Source: Candidatus Electrothrix aarhusensis (lineage in GTDB: Bacteria; Desulfobacterota; Desulfobulbia; Desulfobulbales; Desulfobulbaceae). From it: a DNA stretch of 39,865 nucleotides. Of the stretch, positions 25,395 through 33,953 are shown piece by piece. Under the pieces are notes generated by a model. The model saw nothing but the letters and a program-made list of their open reading frames with translations, did not search any database and was not told where the DNA came from. Position numbers and translations under genes: made by a program. Numbering within the stretch: position 1 is the first letter of the stretch; each line of letters opens with the position of its first letter. The stretch is taken from contig MTKO01000088.1 of assembly GCA_004028505.1 (NCBI GenBank), forward strand, positions 1 to 39,865. Direction: 5' to 3'.

Positions 25395-26049
25395 AGTATG
25401 TGTTAGGCTGTGACTGATTTGTTTGCTGCCCTCAGGGCTTCTTTGAGTTTTTCTTCTGCTCATTTCTGCTTGTTTTGAGCGTCCATTTGAATGCCCTGAT
25501 CAAAGACCACCGGGCTCCGCATGATGGATTTGGGATGTATTCTCTTTCTCCGGGAGACGTTGATAGGGGGGGGGGAAGAAACAACGAAAAAATAGATCTG
25601 TTCAGTTCTCTGGTAGCAGGGAATATTATATTGCAAGAAGTATATATTGATACTGTCGGATGTCAAGCAATTCGTCGAGTTATCCCACGGTGAAAACGCC
25701 ATCGCGATCTCCTCTGTGTAACCTGAAAAGTAAAAAAGAGTCCCCCTGTAGCGAAAAGAGTTTTTACCTATTATGTACCCGTTAAGGATCAGAATCATAT
25801 CCTTTTAGGGTGGTATTTTCTGTTCCCCTTTGTACGGTGAATTCACATTTTCGCCTTGATTTTTTCGATCCTAATGTGTTTCTATTGTTAGTAGAATTGA
25901 TTGACTATTGTATAAGTAGCTGCTTAAATATAATCGACACTTCATTTCGACGGAAAAGCCGAGCTTTCAGCATGTTTACAGTTTTAGGAGTGTCGACTAT
26001 TCACAGCAGAGTACTTATTTTAAAATCAGGATAACTGTAGGCAAAGATT
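25395..26049. other. intergenic region
   Basis: About 650 bases between plsC and the acidic-repeat protein. It contains a nine-G run (25567-25575) and a TATAAT at 25929-25934 without a good -35. ORFs here have no ribosome site or recognisable composition. Promoters for both flanking genes must lie here, but I cannot place them. Confidence 0.5.
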
Positions 26050-26475
26050 ATGCGCTGTAAATGTGATTACATCACTTTTGATCAACTGGATATATGTCCA
26101 AAATGCAAAAAGGATATATCAAAACTTTCCAAGTCATTATCGGGTGTTACATTCAGAGCTCAGATCCCTGATTTTCTACAGTTGGATGTTGATGAGTCGG
26201 AGCAGGAAGGAGAAGATTTTGAAACAGAAATGGACTCTTATGATGAAGAGACTGAAGCTGAGGCTGCGTTTGACGACGATGTAGAGCAGGAAGGAGAAGA
26301 CGAAGAAATTGATTTTTCCTCTGATGATGATTCGGAGGAGGAGATTGAGTTTGACCTGTCTGCTGATGAGGACTCAGGTGAAGCTGATGATGGCGGTATA
26401 GAGCTGGCAATTGATGATGAGAGTGATGATGGCGGCTTGATTTGTCTCTTGATAGCGATGATGATGGGGGCCTAG
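26050..26475 (+). CDS. zinc-ribbon plus acidic-repeat protein, first part (frameshifted)
   Basis: Starts MRCKCDYITFDQLDICPKCK, a two-CxC/CxxC zinc ribbon, then ~20 neutral residues and a highly acidic Asp/Glu stretch. At about 26433-26436 the frame slips: after DDESDDGG the protein should continue LDLSLDSDDDGG but reads LICLLIAMMM and stops. The repeat units elsewhere have GGCC at the matching place, where this one has GGC, so one C is missing. Restored, the gene runs 26050-27026 (about 325 residues). Function unknown. Confidence 0.8.
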   Translation: MRCKCDYITFDQLDICPKCKKDISKLSKSLSGVTFRAQIPDFLQLDVDESEQEGEDFETEMDSYDEETEAEAAFDDDVEQEGEDEEIDFSSDDDSEEEIEFDLSADEDSGEADDGGIELAIDDESDDGGLICLLIAMMMGA

Positions 26476-27026
26476 ACCTGTCTCTTGATGATGACGGCGA
26501 TGATGGTGGCCTTGACCTTTCCCTTGATGATGACAGCGATGATGGCGGCCTAGACCTGTCTCTTGATAGTGATGACGATGATGGAGGCCTTGGCCTTTCT
26601 CTTGATAGTGACGACGATGATGGGGGCCTTGATCTTTCTCTCGATAGTGACGATGACGGTGGAGGACTTGGTGGTCTTGACCTGTCTCTTGATAGTGATG
26701 ACGACGACCTTGATCTTTCTCTCGGCATGGAGAGCGACAAAACGGGCGAACCGGGCAATTCACTTGACTTAAGCGGGCTGGATATCTCCGACCTTTCTTC
26801 TTCTTCAGACGGTGGATTAGGTGACCTCTCTCTTGAAAGTGATAGCGGTGCCAGTGCGTTGGATGATAATCTCCCTGATTTGGAGATGGATGGGCTTGAT
26901 CTCAACGCTCCGATGCAACCTCCCAGCGGAGGTGGAGCAAATAAGAAGCTTTCCCCAGGGGTTAAAACCGGAACAGCACTTGATGATTTTGATATCGACT
27001 TGGGCGATCTTGGAGATCTTGGTTAA
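26442..27026 (+). CDS. acidic Asp/Leu/Ser repeat protein, second part
   Basis: About eight copies of a 10-13-residue repeat based on SDDDGGLDLSLD, with variants, followed by a less regular acidic tail and a C-terminal basic-to-acidic segment (NKKLSPGVKTGTALDDFDID, then LGDLGDLG). The ATG at 26442 lies in the repeat and is not a true start; the gene begins at 26050. Such regular Asp-rich repeats with a hydrophobic Leu pattern can bind calcium or act as protein-interaction scaffolds, but the sequence is not that of RTX repeats. No signal peptide is seen, so it is likely cytoplasmic. The tRNA-Phe promoter starts 16 bases after its stop. Confidence 0.82.
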   Translation: MSLDSDDDGGLDLSLDDDGDDGGLDLSLDDDSDDGGLDLSLDSDDDDGGLGLSLDSDDDDGGLDLSLDSDDDGGGLGGLDLSLDSDDDDLDLSLGMESDKTGEPGNSLDLSGLDISDLSSSSDGGLGDLSLESDSGASALDDNLPDLEMDGLDLNAPMQPPSGGGANKKLSPGVKTGTALDDFDIDLGDLGDLG

Positions 27027-27042
27027 AAAAAGTAAAAAGTCG

Positions 27043-27072
27043 TTGACAGACATTATAAAATTATGATATAAG
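27043..27072 (+). promoter_or_regulatory. sigma70 promoter of tRNA-Phe
   Basis: A perfect -35 TTGACA at 27043-27048 and TATAAG at 27067-27072, spaced 18 bases, end about 21 bases before the tRNA. Strong promoters of this kind are usual for tRNA genes. Confidence 0.8.
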
Positions 27073-27093
27073 AATCAACACTCAACATTGAGT

Positions 27094-27169
<76 letters not shown>

Positions 27170-27179
27170 TGCATATCCA

Positions 27180-27212
27180 AGCGTTATAGCTTTGCCTATA
27201 ACCGCTTTTTTT
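27180..27212 (+). terminator. Rho-independent terminator after tRNA-Phe
   Basis: AGCGTTATAG pairs with CTATAACCGCT (one bulged C) around CTTTGC, followed by seven T. Confidence 0.8.
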
Positions 27213-27577
27213 ATTTCATGTTAGTCGCACTGCTTTGGCCTGTTTCTTCTTGTCCTCTTGACATTTTTTTGTTGGTAGTGACGTTTTTCGTCGATTTCTC
27301 TTGCTTGTCCCTTGATAGAAAGCCGTTATTCAACGACCTGTTATTTATTTTACGCCCTCCTCTGGATGCGAATATTTTTTTTAGGCAGGTGCTGGTTTTC
27401 TCCCTCCATACGTTGACTTTTGATCATTGAAGGAGGTGTTAACGATATCCTATGAAAACTCCCAGGGATTATTGTTGTATTTTGGCATGTTCTTTGCTTT
27501 TATTTGCAATAGATCTAGGATAGATGGTGCTCGGAAAGAATGTAAGAGAAAGCTCTTCCAAATGACAGTAGGCTATA
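27213..27577. other. intergenic region before the PilZ gene
   Basis: About 365 bases. A GGAGGTG at 27431-27437 precedes a 23-codon ORF (27452 onward, MKTPRDYCC) at unusually long spacing; I do not regard it as secure. Nothing else is seen. Confidence 0.4.
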
Positions 27578-28030
27578 ATGATGGAACATAGTGTGGATAG
27601 ACGTCGATTTACTCGAGTGGACATTCTGTTGGATGTACGTCTTGATTTCGGAGTGCAGAGATACAGGCATTTTGCCAACAATCTCAGCCTGAGTGGACTC
27701 TATGTGAAGGGGTTCTATGAGCAAAAGGCCGGGGATGCCTGTATAATTGAGGTAAAACAGGCTAATGTCGGGGACGGTGCTGTCATACGCGCTATTGCTT
27801 CGGCTGTCAGAGTGAATGAGACCGGTATGGCCTTGAAGTTCATCTCTATGAAGCTTGATAGCTTTTTATTGCTTCAGACCGTTTTTTCTTCTTTTGCCGA
27901 GGATCCGCAGTTATTGGGAGGGGAATCACTTGAAGATATTTCTTTTACCCAGGAAGACGGACTCATTTTGTACGATAATACACTTCCGCTGAAAAATTAT
28001 TTCTTCCCGACAGGCAAAAATAGGGCGTAG
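27578..28030 (+). CDS. PilZ-domain protein
   Basis: A 150-residue protein, probably cytoplasmic, with the cyclic-di-GMP-binding PilZ signature: the RxxxR part in DRRRFTRVD near the N-terminus and the (D/N)xSxxG part in NNLSLSGLYV. It is likely a receptor for the signal made by cyclases such as the GGDEF protein in this window. The C-terminal ~45 residues (GGESLEDISFTQEDG) go beyond the domain and have no recognised match. The second Met (27581) is an alternative start. Likely monocistronic. Confidence 0.88.
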   Translation: MMEHSVDRRRFTRVDILLDVRLDFGVQRYRHFANNLSLSGLYVKGFYEQKAGDACIIEVKQANVGDGAVIRAIASAVRVNETGMALKFISMKLDSFLLLQTVFSSFAEDPQLLGGESLEDISFTQEDGLILYDNTLPLKNYFFPTGKNRA

Positions 28031-28230
28031 GGTTCAGTAGCCGTAGTTGCGCCTGTCGCAAGATCATAGAGAAGAATTTTTACTTTTTCTTTCCCGCCTC
28101 CTCCTTTGCCTCCTTTCTTCCTGCGCAACACCGCCTTCTCTGTACCCTCCCGTACGGAAAATCTCCTACTTTTTCCACCATCGAGGATAAAGAGATGCTC
28201 CTCAGCCGCTTTGCATCGGTTTTTGCCCAT
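27997..28230 (-). CDS. small basic ORF of uncertain reality
   Basis: A 77-residue ORF starting MGKNRCKAAEEHLFILDGG, behind AAAGG with good spacing, and with a Lys/Gly-rich middle (RRKKGGKGGGGKEKVK). It overlaps the end of the PilZ gene by 34 bases tail to tail. The composition is protein-like, but no family is recognised. It could be chance. Confidence 0.3.
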   Translation of the reverse strand: MGKNRCKAAEEHLFILDGGKSRRFSVREGTEKAVLRRKKGGKGGGGKEKVKILLYDLATGATTATEPYALFLPVGKK

Positions 28231-28502
28231 AGCTCGCGCCTTTGTCTCGACCTTGTTATGATGCCCCTGGACGCCTAGGGAAAAAGCGGCAGTCTGTGTT
28301 TCTGAAATCGTGCCCGGCCTGCTTGATTACAAGAGTAGCTCTTTTTTTACTATCCTCTCCTGCCCAGTTATAGAGGAATATCAGGCTATTTTGGTTTGCT
28401 TTTCCTTGGGTCAGTGGTAATGTCTTTTGCAGGGAGAAAGGACGGGGAGACTAAGATCAGTAGGTCCACTTGAGTGCAACGAAAGCGGACAGCTTTTATT
28501 GA
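28231..28502. other. intergenic region before the AbiH-like gene
   Basis: About 270 bases. AAGAG at 28331-28335 and CTCTT at 28339-28343 form a small hairpin with a T7 run at 28342-28348, a weak terminator-like feature. No promoter is clear. Confidence 0.4.
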
Positions 28503-29366
28503 ATGACAATGCTATACATCATAGGTAACGGATTTGATCTCTGGCACGATCTTCCAACCAATTACAGCCAGTTCTATGAGTTCGCACAAGACGCGCTTGA
28601 TGAACTTGAGTCCTATTTCAATATTGATATCACGACAAGTGCCCCTTGGTGTGATTTCGAGAATTGCCTAGGTACCTATGACTGGAACCTACTCTATGAA
28701 GATCATGACCATACCGATGTTACCGCTGAGTCATTCAGACCAAGTGAGGCGTATGGATTAGAGGACGAGCTGACTATGCAAGCTGATGAACTCGTTCAAA
28801 CAATTGAGGAGAAGTTTCATCAATGGATTGACGGGATAGACGTTTCTATAGCCCGGAAGAAAATTAAATTCAATATTGATGCTCGCTATCTCACATTCAA
28901 TTATACTTCGACACTTCAGGTGGTCTATGGGATAGATAACGACAACGTCCTGCATCTCCATGGAAGATCAGACAGTATGGATCAACTGGTTTTTGGTCAC
29001 TGTAAGACAATGGCGGAAGAATCTGAATTAGACGAGAACGGTGATAGTAATCGAACAATGTTCTCTGATGCGGAGGGGGCAGCCAAGTATCCATTTTACG
29101 CGCTACAGAAGCCCAGCGATAAAATAATCGCCAAGAATCGGGAGTATTTTGAATCTCTGGTTGGAGTTAAAGAAATCGTTGTAATTGGCCATTCATTGAA
29201 TGACGTGGATCTCCCGTATTTCCAGGAGGTGGCAGAGAAAACTATGGGTTGCAGATGGCTGGTCTACTACTACTCAAAATCAGAAGAGAAAGATCATATC
29301 CGACAGTTGATCAAGTGCGGTATTAGCAAAGAGAACATTCGCACATGCACATATGCTGACCTGTAG
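28503..29366 (+). CDS. AbiH-family abortive-infection protein
   Basis: A 287-residue protein matching the AbiH (PF14253) pattern: MLYIIGNGFDLWHDLPTNY at the N-terminus, FNYTSTL followed by VLHLHGRSD in the middle, and VVIGHSLNDVDLPYF near the C-terminus. AbiH proteins confer abortive infection against lactococcal phages by an unknown mechanism; the N-terminal glycine motif suggests nucleotide binding. ATG 28503 or 28509 are both possible starts. It lies 33 bases before a universal-stress gene, but a common operon is uncertain. It is a lone defence gene, about 13 kb from the KAP-NACHT module. Confidence 0.88.
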   Translation: MTMLYIIGNGFDLWHDLPTNYSQFYEFAQDALDELESYFNIDITTSAPWCDFENCLGTYDWNLLYEDHDHTDVTAESFRPSEAYGLEDELTMQADELVQTIEEKFHQWIDGIDVSIARKKIKFNIDARYLTFNYTSTLQVVYGIDNDNVLHLHGRSDSMDQLVFGHCKTMAEESELDENGDSNRTMFSDAEGAAKYPFYALQKPSDKIIAKNREYFESLVGVKEIVVIGHSLNDVDLPYFQEVAEKTMGCRWLVYYYSKSEEKDHIRQLIKCGISKENIRTCTYADL

Positions 29367-29399
29367 ATAAAATTTAGAGCTGAATATTCCGGTGAACAA

Positions 29400-30251
29400 A
29401 TGACACAAATCGATCAATTTGAAAGTGTATTTCGGGCAGCGGCACACGATGCCTTTGAGTACGATGTCGTCGCATTTCCTCGTGTGCTGTTCGTTACCGA
29501 TGGCAATGCCGAACAAAGCAAGGCCTTTATACAGCAGACGCTTGACTATGCAACCAATTTAAAGCAATCAGAAATCGAACTGGTGCATGGTGAGGAGTTT
29601 CGTACCACCGACGAGTTGCTGAAAAAAGTCACCGCCCACCACCCCGACCTGATCTGCACCTATCGGAATCTGCACAGCAAGGCATGGAAATTTCAGCACA
29701 GCCTGGGGGAACACCTGGATGTATTGCTCCAACGAACCGAGGCACCGGTACTGGTCATGCCGCATCCGGAAGCCGGATTTGCCAATCTTGATGCGCTCCG
29801 GGAGACAAAAACGGTCATGGTGATGACCGGTCAGCTGGTCAATAATCACGCATTGGTTAATCATGCCATCAGCTTTGTCGCACCGGAAGGTGCATTATAC
29901 CTGACCCATATCGAAAACAAGGCAGTCTTTGAACGCTATATCGATGCCATCTCAAAGATTCCCTCCATTGATACCGATGATGCGCGGAAACATATCTCGC
30001 ACCAGCTGCTCCAAGATCCCATCCATTACATCACCTCCTGTCAGGAGATACTGGAGGAAAAGGGACTGTCACTCAAGGTCCATTCTCTGGTGAGCTTCGG
30101 TCACCACCTGACAGAATATCGGCAGGCGGTGGAATCACAAGCAGTCAACCTGTTGGTCATGAATACCAAGGACGACGAACAGCTGGCTATGCACGGTCTG
30201 GCTTATCCCCTGGCGGTTGAGCTACGTCAAATCCCTCTTTTGATGCTGTAA
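29400..30251 (+). CDS. tandem universal stress protein (UspA-like), two domains
   Basis: A 283-residue cytoplasmic protein of two UspA-like halves. The first half (about 1-140) has VLFVTDGNAEQS and ends in APVLVMPHPEAGF. The second half (about 145-283) has ALYLTHIENK, a LLVMNTKDDEQLAMHGLAYP stretch where ATP-binding Usp proteins have Gx2Gx9G(S/T), and ends in IPLLML. The glycine motif is largely missing, so nucleotide binding is doubtful. It ends two bases before the ion-transporter gene, so the two are co-translated and the Usp protein probably regulates or senses for the transporter. Confidence 0.85.
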   Translation: MTQIDQFESVFRAAAHDAFEYDVVAFPRVLFVTDGNAEQSKAFIQQTLDYATNLKQSEIELVHGEEFRTTDELLKKVTAHHPDLICTYRNLHSKAWKFQHSLGEHLDVLLQRTEAPVLVMPHPEAGFANLDALRETKTVMVMTGQLVNNHALVNHAISFVAPEGALYLTHIENKAVFERYIDAISKIPSIDTDDARKHISHQLLQDPIHYITSCQEILEEKGLSLKVHSLVSFGHHLTEYRQAVESQAVNLLVMNTKDDEQLAMHGLAYPLAVELRQIPLLML

Positions 30252-30253
30252 TT

Positions 30254-31630
30254 ATGGAACATGCCATTACCCATGCCTCGCATGGCACCACGCTTTTTTT
30301 TACCGGTGTTCTTATCCTGCTGATCGTCGCGTTGGCGCTGGAAGAAAAGATACACGCAAAGAAATCCCTAATTGTCGGCTTGTTTGCCGCTGCGCTCTTG
30401 CTCCTGGACGGGGCACTGGGCCTGCTGCCCTTTGGCCCGATTACCTTGCCCAATGGTCATACCCTCAATATGCCGGTGTATATTGAAGCCATCGACTGGG
30501 GAGTAATCGCCATTATTATCGGCTCAAGTATCTTTGTCGATGTGACCTCCCGCTCCGGCCTTTTTACCTGGATCGCCATTAAACTTACCAAGCTGTCCTG
30601 CGGTGATCCGCTGAAACTGCTGTGGTACTACGGTCTCATGACGGTGGTATTTTCTGCGGTGCTGAACAACGTGACCGCCATGATTATTGTCGGTTCCTTA
30701 TCCGCAGTATCTTTGAAAAGATTGCAGCGTGAAGAGCAGTTGCTGGGTTTTCTGCTGATTGAGGGCCTGCTCACCAATATCGGCGGCTTGTTGACCCTGA
30801 TCAGTTCTGTGCCGAATATTATTATCGGCACCACCGCCGGTATCAGCTTTGTTACCTTCTTCCTCAAAGCCAGTCCTTACGTGGTGGTGGCTACTGCAGC
30901 GACCATCTGGTTGGGTGCCCGTCTCTTCAAAATCAACAGATTGAGCGATGCCGAGGAAATCGCCGCTGCCAAACAGCATGTTGCTGGCTTTGATGAAAAC
31001 GACGGTATCGAGAGCCAGAGATTCTTCTGGTTCGGTGCGATTATGCTGGGTGCCTTTATCCTGGTGATAGCCACCACCTCTGTTCTGCCGGTGGTCAGCA
31101 GTCTGGGCATGGGCTACGTGGCCCTGACCTTTGCCCTCATTATGCTGATTCGTTACAAGCATGAAGTGGAGCAATTCTATAAGGCCGTTGACTGGGACCT
31201 GATCGGCTTTTTCATGGCCTTATTTGTTGTTATCCATATGCTGGAATACGCTGGAGTGCTGGACCTGATAGGGCAGGGGATTACCCGGATCATCGGTGAG
31301 GATGGCAATCGTTTTGGTGTCGGCGCGCTGCTTGTTTCTGCCGCAGGATTCAGTAGTGTCACGGATAATATTCCTCTGGCCGCCATGCTTGGCAAAATTC
31401 TCGCTGCCCAAGGGACGGCAGGTGACTCATCGCTCTGGTGGTCCGTGATTTTCGGAGCCAACCTCGGCGGTAACCTAACGCCTATCGGTAGTGCATCCAC
31501 GCTGGTTGCTGTCACCATTATTCATAAACACAATCTCAAGCTGTCCTTTGGCGGTTTTGTTGCCAAGGCATTACCCTTCGCGGCAATGCACATCATCCTA
31601 GCCACGATATATGTGCTGGTGTTTCTCTGA
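30254..31630 (+). CDS. ion transporter of the ArsB/NhaD/P-protein superfamily
   Basis: A 458-residue inner-membrane carrier with about 11-13 helices. Diagnostic stretches are SAVLNNVTAMIIVGSLSAVS in the first half, GGLLTLISSVPNIIIGTTAG, and GANLGGNLTPIGSASTLVAV in the second, as in the P-protein and NhaD branches of the ion-transporter superfamily. The likely activity is sodium/proton or other cation exchange, but organic-anion transport cannot be excluded. It is coupled to the tandem Usp gene. The length is normal. Confidence 0.9.
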   Translation: MEHAITHASHGTTLFFTGVLILLIVALALEEKIHAKKSLIVGLFAAALLLLDGALGLLPFGPITLPNGHTLNMPVYIEAIDWGVIAIIIGSSIFVDVTSRSGLFTWIAIKLTKLSCGDPLKLLWYYGLMTVVFSAVLNNVTAMIIVGSLSAVSLKRLQREEQLLGFLLIEGLLTNIGGLLTLISSVPNIIIGTTAGISFVTFFLKASPYVVVATAATIWLGARLFKINRLSDAEEIAAAKQHVAGFDENDGIESQRFFWFGAIMLGAFILVIATTSVLPVVSSLGMGYVALTFALIMLIRYKHEVEQFYKAVDWDLIGFFMALFVVIHMLEYAGVLDLIGQGITRIIGEDGNRFGVGALLVSAAGFSSVTDNIPLAAMLGKILAAQGTAGDSSLWWSVIFGANLGGNLTPIGSASTLVAVTIIHKHNLKLSFGGFVAKALPFAAMHIILATIYVLVFL

Positions 31631-31754
31631 TTTTTATGATTTTTTTATCACTGCACACCATCTGCTTCATCGCTATTGCATGATTACTGTTGAATGATCG
31701 TCATCGAAGGATACTGTGTAAATGTCGATCTGTCCAAAATAAAAAAAGAAAAAT

Positions 31755-32045
31755 ATGGATAAATTAGAAGCCCTCAGACATTCACTGGACAATCTCGACA
31801 GTGCATTGATCTCCATTCTCTCAGAGAGGTTTAAACTCACTTATGACGTAGGTGTTTTTAAAGCTGAAAACAACCTTCCTTCCATTGACAAAGAAAGGGA
31901 AAGGAAACAATTTGAAAGAATTAAACAATTGGCAGTCAACCACGGGTTGGAGCCTGAGATTGCCGTTAAGGTTCTGCGTCTTATTATCGACGAAGTAGTG
32001 AAAAAACATGATAAAATTCAGGAAATTAAGAAAAAGGAAAAATAA
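31755..32045 (+). CDS. AroQ-type chorismate mutase-like protein
   Basis: A 96-residue helical protein with the AroQ pattern: LRHSLDNLDSALISILSERF, a Lys at VGVFKAEN, then an Arg-rich KERERKQFERIKQLA and C-terminal helix VLRLIIDEVVKKHDKIQ. Chorismate mutase converts chorismate to prephenate for Phe and Tyr synthesis. Active-site positions (first Arg, R in SERF, Lys in VFKAEN, Arg/Glu in the middle helix, Gln at the end) can be placed plausibly, so activity is likely. It is a stand-alone domain without prephenate dehydratase. It precedes the thioredoxin-like gene by nine bases. Confidence 0.85.
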   Translation: MDKLEALRHSLDNLDSALISILSERFKLTYDVGVFKAENNLPSIDKERERKQFERIKQLAVNHGLEPEIAVKVLRLIIDEVVKKHDKIQEIKKKEK

Positions 32046-32054
32046 ACAATACCT

Positions 32055-32543
32055 ATGGACGCAGCAACCCAACGCTTCATACGCATCGGCACAGCCAGCA
32101 TCGGCCTTATCGGTCTGGACATCGCCCTGAATACCATCGCCCGCCAAGAGATGAGCGAAACCGAGGCTGTCGATTTTCTTTTTACTGAAATTAAACGACA
32201 AAACTACATTGCCCCTGGCAACGAAGAGAAATACAGAGAAGCCCTCTTAACCGCCTATCGCAAGCACTGCAATATCGCAACCGAAGAAGAAGGCCTGATC
32301 ATTCGCATCTTCGGTACCGGTTGCGTCAGCTGCAACAGCCTCCAGACTCTGGTTATCGAAACCCTTGATCGTTTGAAGCTGGCCGCTGATATTGAACAAA
32401 TTCACGATCCCGATGAAATCGGTCGAGCCGGTGTCACCATGACGCCCGCCCTGATGATTAACGGAACCATAAAAAGTACCGGACTCATACCCGCCCCGGT
32501 ACAGGTCGAACAATGGGTACAGGAGTCAAATAATGCTGCATGA
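32055..32543 (+). CDS. thioredoxin-fold protein with CxxC (small glutaredoxin-like/redox-active disulfide family)
   Basis: A 162-residue protein. The C-terminal ~80 residues (from RIFGTGCVSCNSL) are the thioredoxin-like fold of archaeal-type small redox proteins (redox-active disulfide protein 2 family) with a CVSC active site and the cis-Pro region VTMTPALMING. The N-terminal ~75 residues are helical, beginning FIRIGTASIGLIGLDIALN. The N-terminal domain has no recognised catalytic residue. The stop overlaps the start of the MscS gene by 11 bases, indicating co-translation. Role: thiol redox regulation, partner unknown. Confidence 0.85.
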   Translation: MDAATQRFIRIGTASIGLIGLDIALNTIARQEMSETEAVDFLFTEIKRQNYIAPGNEEKYREALLTAYRKHCNIATEEEGLIIRIFGTGCVSCNSLQTLVIETLDRLKLAADIEQIHDPDEIGRAGVTMTPALMINGTIKSTGLIPAPVQVEQWVQESNNAA

Positions 32544-33813
32544 ACAACCCCATCTTTTTATCGCCTGGCTTGAGCAGGCAGGTATTTCACATACTCTCTC
32601 GGTTCCGATCACCTATACCCTTATCATCTTTGTGGTCTTTTTCACGGCCCTGCTGACGACTTGGCTTGTCCGTCGTTTCTTGATCCGCTCGCTGATCAAA
32701 ATCATCCGCAATAACCAAATGCGCTGGGATGATGCCCTGACGGATCATCATTTTTTCACCCGACTGTCCTGGTTTGTCCCGGTACTCATCTTCTATATCG
32801 CCCAAGACATCCTCTTGCCGCCGGATTCTCAATGGCTGAAATTTGTTCCCCGTTTGATTTTATGCGGCTTTATCCTAGCCGGAATACGGGTAATCAGCGC
32901 GTTACTCAAGGCTGCCAACAGTATCTACCGCTCCCGCCATCTCCAAACCGGCAAGACCATCCGAGGATATATTGATGCCATCAGGATCATTTGTTATCTC
33001 TTAGGAGCTATTTTGATGGTTAGTACCCTCACCGGTCGCTCGCCCTGGGGTCTGCTTTCTGTCATGGGTGGTTTAACCGCCCTGACCATGCTCATCTTTC
33101 GGGACACCATTCTCGGTTTTATCGCCGCTATCCAGCTCACGACCAATGATATGATTCGGGTGGGTGATTGGATCGAGATGGAATCTCACGGCGCAGATGG
33201 CGATGTCATAGAGGTGTCCATCCACTCGGTTCGGGTGCGCAACTGGAATAAGACCATAACCACCATCCCCACCTATGCCCTGATCGCCAATCCCTTTAAA
33301 AACTGGCGCGGCATGACAGAGTCCGGGGGCCGTCGAATCAAACGGGCCCTGCATCTTGACATGACCTCGATCCGTTTTTTGACTGAGGATGAATTGGACA
33401 AGCTCGAAGAAATTCGTATCCTGCGGCAATACCTCCGCAGCAGGAGGGAAGAAATCAGGAAATATAATACGGCGCGGGGAGCGGAGACAAGCGGGACGAT
33501 CAACGGACGCTCCCAGACAAACATCGGTCTTTTTCGGGCCTATATTTCAGCATGGCTTCAAGAACACCCGAAAGTCCATAAGAAAATGACATTTCTGGTC
33601 CGGCAACTCAAACCCGGCCCCACCGGTATGCCTCTGGAAATCTATGTCTTCAGCAACGATCAGGTTTGGGCCAATTATGAGGCCTTGCAGGCAGATATCT
33701 TTGATCATCTGATTTCTATCCTGCCCTATTTTGATCTGCGCATTTTCCAGGAGCCTTCTGGCTACGATTTCAGAGCGCTCTCCAAAATCGACTCTGCGCC
33801 GATTGAGCAATAA
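32533..33813 (+). CDS. YbdG-like MscS mechanosensitive channel
   Basis: A 426-residue inner-membrane channel of the YbdG subgroup of MscS. Four or five membrane helices (about 25-165), then the Gly/Ala-rich pore-lining helix and MscS core (FRDTILGFIAAIQLTTNDMI, VGDWIEMESHGADG). The C-terminal domain has the YbdG-type INGRSQTNIGLFRAYISAWL and PGPTGMPLEIYVFSND. The long insert and C-terminal length fit E. coli YbdG (415 residues), which protects weakly against hypo-osmotic shock. The ATG overlaps the upstream thioredoxin-like gene. Confidence 0.93.
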   Translation: MLHEQPHLFIAWLEQAGISHTLSVPITYTLIIFVVFFTALLTTWLVRRFLIRSLIKIIRNNQMRWDDALTDHHFFTRLSWFVPVLIFYIAQDILLPPDSQWLKFVPRLILCGFILAGIRVISALLKAANSIYRSRHLQTGKTIRGYIDAIRIICYLLGAILMVSTLTGRSPWGLLSVMGGLTALTMLIFRDTILGFIAAIQLTTNDMIRVGDWIEMESHGADGDVIEVSIHSVRVRNWNKTITTIPTYALIANPFKNWRGMTESGGRRIKRALHLDMTSIRFLTEDELDKLEEIRILRQYLRSRREEIRKYNTARGAETSGTINGRSQTNIGLFRAYISAWLQEHPKVHKKMTFLVRQLKPGPTGMPLEIYVFSNDQVWANYEALQADIFDHLISILPYFDLRIFQEPSGYDFRALSKIDSAPIEQ

Positions 33814-33855
33814 GGAACCCCCCTCGAAAAAATCCCCATTTTTCGGTACAGTGTC

Positions 33856-33934
33856 GTAGGGGCAAGCCCCTGTGCCTGCCCGTTTATATACGGCACGGAA
33901 CATTCATAGGGCGAACACAGGGATTCGCCCCTAC
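33856..33934. repeat. dispersed palindromic repeat, copy 2
   Basis: Begins GTAGGGGC and ends GCCCCTAC. The last 26 bases (33909-33934) are identical to 21653-21678 of copy 1; the internal part differs in length and sequence. It sits between the MscS gene and a minus-strand small gene. Confidence 0.78.
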
Positions 33935-33953
33935 ATAGCCTGTGCAAAGCTCC

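Noticed and set aside
25460-25798. A 112-codon minus-strand ORF in the gap after plsC.
   Set aside because: No recognisable composition or ribosome site, and it spans a nine-G run; more likely chance.
26430-26730. Regular DNA repeats that could suggest a CRISPR array.
   Set aside because: Unit length is 30-39 bases without unique spacers, and they encode a continuous repeat protein.
26153-26905. A 250-codon minus-strand ORF rich in Ser-Arg-Pro repeats across the acidic-repeat gene.
   Set aside because: It is the mirror of the Asp-rich codon repeats on the plus strand, without ribosome site or other support; the plus frame carries the zinc ribbon and the consistent repeat.
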